DNA from: Undaria pinnatifida
Lineage: Eukaryota; Sar; Phaeophyceae; Laminariales; Alariaceae
Direction of reading: 5' to 3'
Length of the DNA: 64,000 nucleotides
Assembly: GCA_012845835.1 (NCBI GenBank)
Contig: JABAKD010000030.1
Coordinates: 8,407,805 to 8,471,804, forward strand
Part shown: positions 62,125 to 64,000 of the stretch, piece by piece
How positions within the stretch are numbered: the stretch's first letter is position 1
Layout: each line of letters starts with the position of its first letter
Program-made: the position numbers and the translations under genes
Notes under the pieces: model-generated
The model's database searches: none
Told to the model about the DNA's origin: nothing
Seen by the model: the letters and a program-made list of their open reading frames with translations, nothing else

Positions 62125-62945
62125 TCTGTGTACATGTGAAGTACATCACCCAACAGACTAATCACGAGGCAGAAAAAAAAAGAAAAAAAATCCCCCATTG
62201 TTGAGACAATCCGATGGCCTGTATACCATAGGCAGCATATCCGACGAAACATATAACATAAAAGCCCCCCAAAAAAATGACAGAAAAAAACAATCACAAA
62301 AATTCTGACGATTCGGAGTTGAGGAGCCAGCCCCCCGTCCTTCAGACAAAGCTTAAGCCACGCTGAGAACTTAGGTCCCGATTGCTGAGAAATTGCACGG
62401 CGAGATATCATACCAAATAGTTCTCTTTCGAGACGAGCAACCCGGCGAGGACAGGATCAATTGCAGACGTTCCCTCCCACCCTACAAGCGTACCATGGTA
62501 TATTAGTAGTATTTTTCCCGCACGGACGGCTCGTTTCCATCCCTGGCACGGGCACCGCGCTGATAACGCACGCAATTTGCGGGTTTTTATCCTGGACGAG
62601 GCCTCTCTCGCTCGGGGCAGGAGGCCTCATCTAATCCAACACTTGCATTGAAGTGATCGATGCCAGCGGAAAATAACGGCACTGCAGGAAAAAAAAAACT
62701 TGGCGAACCACAAAATGGATCCATCGACGTCTATACTATTAATACCCGTGATTGGTAAAAAAATTGTTGACATTTTGTTTTTTTAGTCATCATCTTTGCT
62801 CTCCAGTTTAACTCGTAAGAGGTGACACTCAGCGACGTTCTGGATAATGGCTAGATGATAGCACCGTCCACTAATAATTGGCCAGTGGGTTAGCGGCTAG
62901 TTAGTGCCATATAAATAACATTTAGTGCAATATAACCAACAAAGT
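62125..62945. other. Sequence upstream of the visible gene
   Basis: No exon or promoter could be supported. Confidence 0.5.
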
Positions 62946-62949
62946 ATAT

Positions 62950-63070
62950 ATATATGCTTTCGAGTTCATCGAAAATCCCGGCGGCTTCGCTAGCGGTGAT
63001 GATCTCCTGGGTTAACCGCTTGCCACGGACCGCCCCAGGGATATCAAGAACCTTCGAGTCCTTTTTTCTT
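62950..63070 (-). CDS. Candidate coding remnant
   Basis: Minus strand reads VLDIPGAVRGKRLTQEIITA then SEAAGIFDELES, which looks protein-like. No good donor follows, and a tRNA-like sequence lies just upstream. Could be an upstream exon, a neighbouring gene end or an element fragment. Confidence 0.3.
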
Positions 63071-63074
63071 GTGC

Positions 63075-63175
63075 CCAGAAAAAATGAACGATGATGCCGG
63101 GGCTTGAATCCGCGCACACCAAGCTCAGCACCGGACGATGTATGTACCCACCACAAACCATAACCACGTGCTATG
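63075..63175 (-). mobile_element. tRNA-related SINE fragment
   Basis: Minus strand has a B-box-like 'gcggattcaagccccgg' preceded by 'gtggttatggtttgtggtgg'. No intact tRNA fold. Confidence 0.35.
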
Positions 63176-63637
63176 TATGCAACCAAAAGGTTGCATTGGT
63201 ATTATAGTCAATGAAAATGTTTCGTTAATGACTCTGCACGGTGGGATTATCCGCCCATGGCACGCACTGGCGCGGATGATGGACGGTGTGCCGCGTATTA
63301 CGTCGTAAAAAAGCTCTTAGCTTTACTCGTACAGCCACACAACCCCCGCAGTAACTTGGAAGTGTTACCTTAATTGTTAACCTTTCTTAACTCCTTCGGA
63401 AGAGGGCTTGCACTTTTGTGGCGAAACGTTTCTCAACATGTTTCTGACCGATCTGACCGATTGTTTCTTTGAGGCACTCCTCAAGCGTGGAGGAGCTATG
63501 CGGTTAGCATGATAATTGTTTTACGAGTACGTTTGCCTTAGGACTAGCGCTTAAGAAACGCTTGGTCGGGCTTGCGCGAACGAATGTCTTCCAAGTTATG
63601 TTTTTTCCGGGTGAGATAGTTGAGCGCCTCATGCTAG

Positions 63638-63772
63638 AAGCTCAGAAAAAGCTCAGAAAAAGCTCAGAAGAGGCTCAGAAAAAGCTCAGAAAAAGCTAAA
63701 CTCCTAGCGTGGGATGTCTGACTCCCCAACGTTTTTGTTTGGGGGCGGGGGCGGGGGCGGGGGCGGGGGGGC
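63638..63772. repeat. (AGCTCAGAAAA)n and (GGGGGC)n
   Basis: Five 11-12 bp units, then a short GC-rich hexamer array. Confidence 0.85.
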
Positions 63773-63779
63773 AAAAAAA

Positions 63780-63895
63780 CACGAAGAATTAGAGATGGCT
63801 TCGTTCATGAAGCAGTATTGGAAGGTTGGAGGACCCGTGATTCGGTAGAGGTGCCGGCAGAAATTTCTGGCCCAACCATTGTCCCACCGACGCCG
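63780..63895 (-). CDS. Candidate exon near window edge
   Basis: A strong acceptor (CCTCTGTTTAG) is followed by KEPRRRWDNGWARNFCRHLY and RITGPPTFQYCFMNEA. Trp/Arg-rich and protein-like, but no clear donor before the G-rich tract at 63.74 kb. Not linked by phase to exon 1. Confidence 0.3.
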
Positions 63896-64000
63896 GGGCT
63901 CCTTCCTAAACAGAGGAACCGTCACCCATGGATATCCAGTGTCGTCATTACATGTGTTAAAAAACAAAAAGCATCATACCAGGTACATTCGCTGTACTCG

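Overview
This window looks like nuclear DNA of an intron-rich eukaryote. Coding sequence is about 8% of the window. Exons are short (60-280 bp), introns average about 1.5 kb with GT-AG and some GC-AG borders, and non-coding DNA is full of microsatellites, homopurine tracts and small dispersed repeats. The gene content (MORN, IQ and dynein-stalk modules in one protein) fits a flagellated protist or alga. Intron density and length would suit a photosynthetic stramenopile such as a brown alga, but that assignment is inference. No operons, bacterial genes or CRISPR arrays were seen.

One gene dominates. It lies on the minus strand, enters from beyond about 61.6 kb and leaves past base 96. I read 38 exons (numbered 1-38 in transcript order, high to low coordinate), about 5.07 kb of coding sequence and 1,690 codons. 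Splice phases agree at 36 of 37 junctions; only exon 7 to exon 8 conflicts. Domain order is: basic leader (exons 1-2); about eight IQ calmodulin-binding motifs with a poly-Gln exon (3-9); a galactose-binding-like (F5/8C, discoidin-type) beta-sandwich (10-13); an Ig-like domain (14-16); a helical segment (17); a second Ig-like segment (18); a MORN block (19-24); linkers (25-26); and a segment resembling the dynein microtubule-binding stalk, coiled coil - MTBD - coiled coil (27-32), followed by helical exons (33-38). No AAA+ Walker motifs occur in any exon, so this is a stalk-like module without a visible motor. A cytoskeletal or flagellar scaffold is the likely role, by inference.

Layout: 0-23 kb carries the stalk half (exons 25-38) among satellite-rich introns; 23-34 kb the MORN block; 34-47 kb the Ig and F5/8C domains; 48-62 kb the IQ region and N-terminal side; 62-64 kb mostly repeats plus two weak coding candidates.

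The most unusual structural feature is a set of 'exon ghosts'. Partial copies of an exon edge with adjoining intron sit in the neighbouring intron, singly or in tandem (seven extra copies of the start of exon 3, three of the end of exon 15, one each for exons 11, 14, 32, 33 and the end of exon 3). Several small dispersed repeat families (here named A-M) recur across the introns.
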